Shown: one piece after another, positions 5,237-6,727 of the stretch
Layout: each line of letters starts with the position of its first letter
Position numbering within the stretch: position 1 is the stretch's first letter
NCBI GenBank assembly: GCA_017500625.1
Contig: JAFVYX010000185.1
Location: 1-6,727, forward strand
Source: Clostridia bacterium
Lineage (GTDB): Bacteria; Bacillota_A; Clostridia; Oscillospirales; CAG-272
Direction: 5' to 3'
Length of the DNA: 6,727 nucleotides
Notes under the pieces: model-generated
What the model saw: the letters and a program-made list of their open reading frames with translations, nothing else
Told to the model about the DNA's origin: nothing
Database searches by the model: none
Made by a program: the position numbers and the translations under genes

Positions 5237-5840
5237 CGGGTACCTCCACGATCTTATCGGCAAATTGTTTAAGGAAGGCGCGGATCGCCTTGCCGCGGTG
5301 GCTGACCGCGTCCTTTTCTTCGGGCGTGACCTCGGCAAAGGTCTTCCCTAGCTCGGGAACGTAGAAGAGAGGATCGTAGCCGAAGCCGCCGTTTCCGCGA
5401 GGCTCTTCCAAAAGAATGCCCTCACACGTGCCACGCGCGAAGAATTCGTTCCCCGAGGGGTCGATGCACGCAATAACGGAAACGTAACGCCCCGTGCGTC
5501 CCTCGGCAGGGACTCCCGAAAGCTCGGAAAGAAGACGGGCATTGTTGTTGGCATCGTTGCAGGGCTCTCCCGCATAGCGGGCGGAATAGACACCGGGGCG
5601 GCCGTCAAGGGCGTCCACCTCCAGGCCCGAATCATCGGCAAAGGAATAGCGGCCGGGAGCCGCGCCAAAGCGCGCCTTGAGGAGGGCATTCTCCTCAAAG
5701 GTGGTTCCGGTCTCCTCGGCTTCGCCGAGAATACCGACGTCGTCGAGCGACAGAAGCTCTATCGTGGGGATACGCTCGCGCAAAAGGCGCTCCATTTCCA
5801 CGATCTTCTTTTTGTTGCGCGATGCAAGAACGGCCTTCAT
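5223..5840 (-). CDS. rdgB: XTP/dITP diphosphatase (RdgB/HAM1 family)
   Basis: Hydrolyses non-canonical purine triphosphates (dITP, XTP, ITP) to monophosphates, keeping deaminated bases out of DNA and RNA. The 205-residue protein is of normal length and has SRNKKK (7-12) at the N-terminal phosphate-binding site, TFEENALLKA (47-56), the metal-binding and catalytic block ADDSGLEVDALDGRPGVYSA (68-87) with Asp69/Asp70, GNGGFGYDPLF (149-159) and the base-recognition SHRGKA (180-185). The ATG overlaps the ftsY stop as ATGA and has GGAGG (5852-5848) 7 nt upstream, so the start is secure. The C-terminal tail (195-205) overlaps the start of yhbY. Confidence 0.97.
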   Translation of the reverse strand: MKAVLASRNKKKIVEMERLLRERIPTIELLSLDDVGILGEAEETGTTFEENALLKARFGAAPGRYSFADDSGLEVDALDGRPGVYSARYAGEPCNDANNNARLLSELSGVPAEGRTGRYVSVIACIDPSGNEFFARGTCEGILLEEPRGNGGFGYDPLFYVPELGKTFAEVTPEEKDAVSHRGKAIRAFLKQFADKIVEVPDADK

Positions 5841-6727
5841 TCGTTATCCTCCGCAAAGATCGCGGCGGTAAACTCCTCACCGCGGAAGGGCTTCATATCC
5901 TCAATGCCCTCGCCAACACCGATAAACTTAACGGGAAGCCCCAGCTCACGGCGGATCGAAAAGACGATGCCACCCTTGGCTGTGCCATCAAGCTTTGTAA
6001 GCACAAGTCCCGTAATATCGGCGGCGCCAAGGAATTCCTTGGCCTGACTGACGGCGTTCTGTCCTGTGGTGGCGTCCAAAACGAGCAGAGTCTCGCGTGC
6101 GGCGCCGGGAAGCTGGCGATCAATGACACGGTTGATCTTGGCTAGCTCGTCCATCAGGTTTTTCTTGTTGTGCAGTCGGCCGGCGGTGTCAACGATCAAA
6201 ACGTCGGCGTGGCGGCTTACAGCCGCACCGATGGCATCGTACACCACGGCGGCAGGGTCGGCGCCCGCTCCCTGTCGGATCATATCGACTCCGGCGCGGT
6301 CACACCACACCTTCAGCTGCTCGGCCGCGGCGGCACGGAAGGTGTCGGCCGCGGCAACGATCACGCGCTTTCCCTGCGCCTTCAACTCGGCGGCCATTTT
6401 TCCGATCGACGTCGTTTTACCAACACCGTTGACGCCGATTACCAGAATGACCGAGGGCGCCGTGTCGAGATGAAGCTCCTCGTCCTCTCCGATCATTTCG
6501 GAAAGAACGGAGTAAAGCTCCCCCTTGACGGCGGCGGGATCGGTAATGCGTTTTTCCTTCAGGCGATCACGCAGGGTATCTAAGATCGCCATAGTGGTAT
6601 CCACCCCCACGTCCGCCATGATCAGCGCCTCCTCCAGCTCCTCAAAAAGATCCTCATCGATCTTCACAAAGGAACGGAGAACGTTCTCCACCGCGCCGAA
6701 AAGCGAGCTTTTGGTGCGGCGAAGTCC
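5837..6727 (-). CDS. ftsY: Signal recognition particle receptor FtsY (5' end outside window)
   Basis: SRP-family GTPase that docks SRP-ribosome-nascent chain complexes at the membrane for co-translational insertion. The visible 296 residues start inside the N domain (GLRRTKSSLFGAVEN) and the frame is open to the window edge, so the true start lies beyond 6727. The GTG at 6691 is an internal valine codon. The NG domains are complete from there: G1 GVNGVGKTT (98-106), DTFRAAAAEQ (128-137), G3 VDTAGR (179-184), DATTGQNA (218-225), G4 TKLDG (244-248) and G5 GVGEG (270-274). DTFRAAA and DATTGQN favour FtsY over Ffh. The C-terminus ends at AEDNE with no M domain, which also excludes Ffh. It is the first visible gene of the operon and overlaps rdgB by 4 nt. 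Confidence 0.97.
   Translation of the reverse strand, partial: GLRRTKSSLFGAVENVLRSFVKIDEDLFEELEEALIMADVGVDTTMAILDTLRDRLKEKRITDPAAVKGELYSVLSEMIGEDEELHLDTAPSVILVIGVNGVGKTTSIGKMAAELKAQGKRVIVAAADTFRAAAAEQLKVWCDRAGVDMIRQGAGADPAAVVYDAIGAAVSRHADVLIVDTAGRLHNKKNLMDELAKINRVIDRQLPGAARETLLVLDATTGQNAVSQAKEFLGAADITGLVLTKLDGTAKGGIVFSIRRELGLPVKFIGVGEGIEDMKPFRGEEFTAAIFAEDNE

Noticed and set aside
5237..5338. 34-codon N-terminal extension of yhbY inside rdgB
   Set aside because: It is Arg/Pro-rich out-of-frame reading of rdgB. The ATG at 5236 has a strong GGAGGT and gives the exact family length.
1..6727. Mobile element, CRISPR array, defence or biosynthetic system
   Set aside because: Every stretch longer than about 160 nt is accounted for by conserved housekeeping genes. 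No transposase, integrase, spaced repeats or tRNA gene was seen.

Overview
The window is a stretch of chromosomal housekeeping DNA from a Bacillota (Firmicutes) bacterium, most likely a fairly GC-rich member of the class Clostridia. Three things point there. L27 carries the N-terminal extension that is cut off in Firmicutes, and the gene for the processing protease Prp sits between rplU and rpmA. The order nadD-yqeK-LCP-rsfS is typical of Clostridia. Ribosome binding sites are strong GGAGG/GAGGTG types. Every gene I accept lies on the minus strand, so transcription runs from the right edge to the left edge. The species cannot be named from this sequence.

In transcription order, positions 6727-2241 hold a tight operon: ftsY (5' end cut by the window edge), rdgB, yhbY, nadD, yqeK, an LCP-family gene and rsfS. 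The first five genes overlap one another, by ATGA junctions (4 nt) or by 14 nt. A 60-nt gap precedes the LCP gene and a 13-nt gap precedes rsfS. The operon joins membrane targeting (FtsY), nucleotide-pool cleaning (RdgB), ribosome maturation and silencing (YhbY, RsfS), NAD synthesis (NadD), Ap4A breakdown (YqeK) and cell-wall polymer attachment (LCP).

About 160 nt of AT-rich intergenic DNA (2083-2240) follows. It carries a perfect consensus vegetative promoter (TTGACA, 17 nt, TATAAT) with phased A-tracts upstream, and then a foldable leader of about 74 nt that fits an L21 autoregulatory leader. This unit drives rplU, prp and rpmA (positions 2082-1103) and ends at an intrinsic terminator at 1068-1094. 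galE (1048-29) follows directly and is bounded at the far left by a GC-rich hairpin at 1-27.

I see no mobile element, CRISPR array, tRNA or rRNA, and no undescribed system. The points most worth checking are the gene order (rplU-prp-rpmA lies downstream of rsfS, and obgE is missing from its usual place after rpmA), the rplU promoter and leader, the placement of galE behind a terminator, the GalE Cys299 gatekeeper residue, and a lipobox-like cysteine in the LCP protein.
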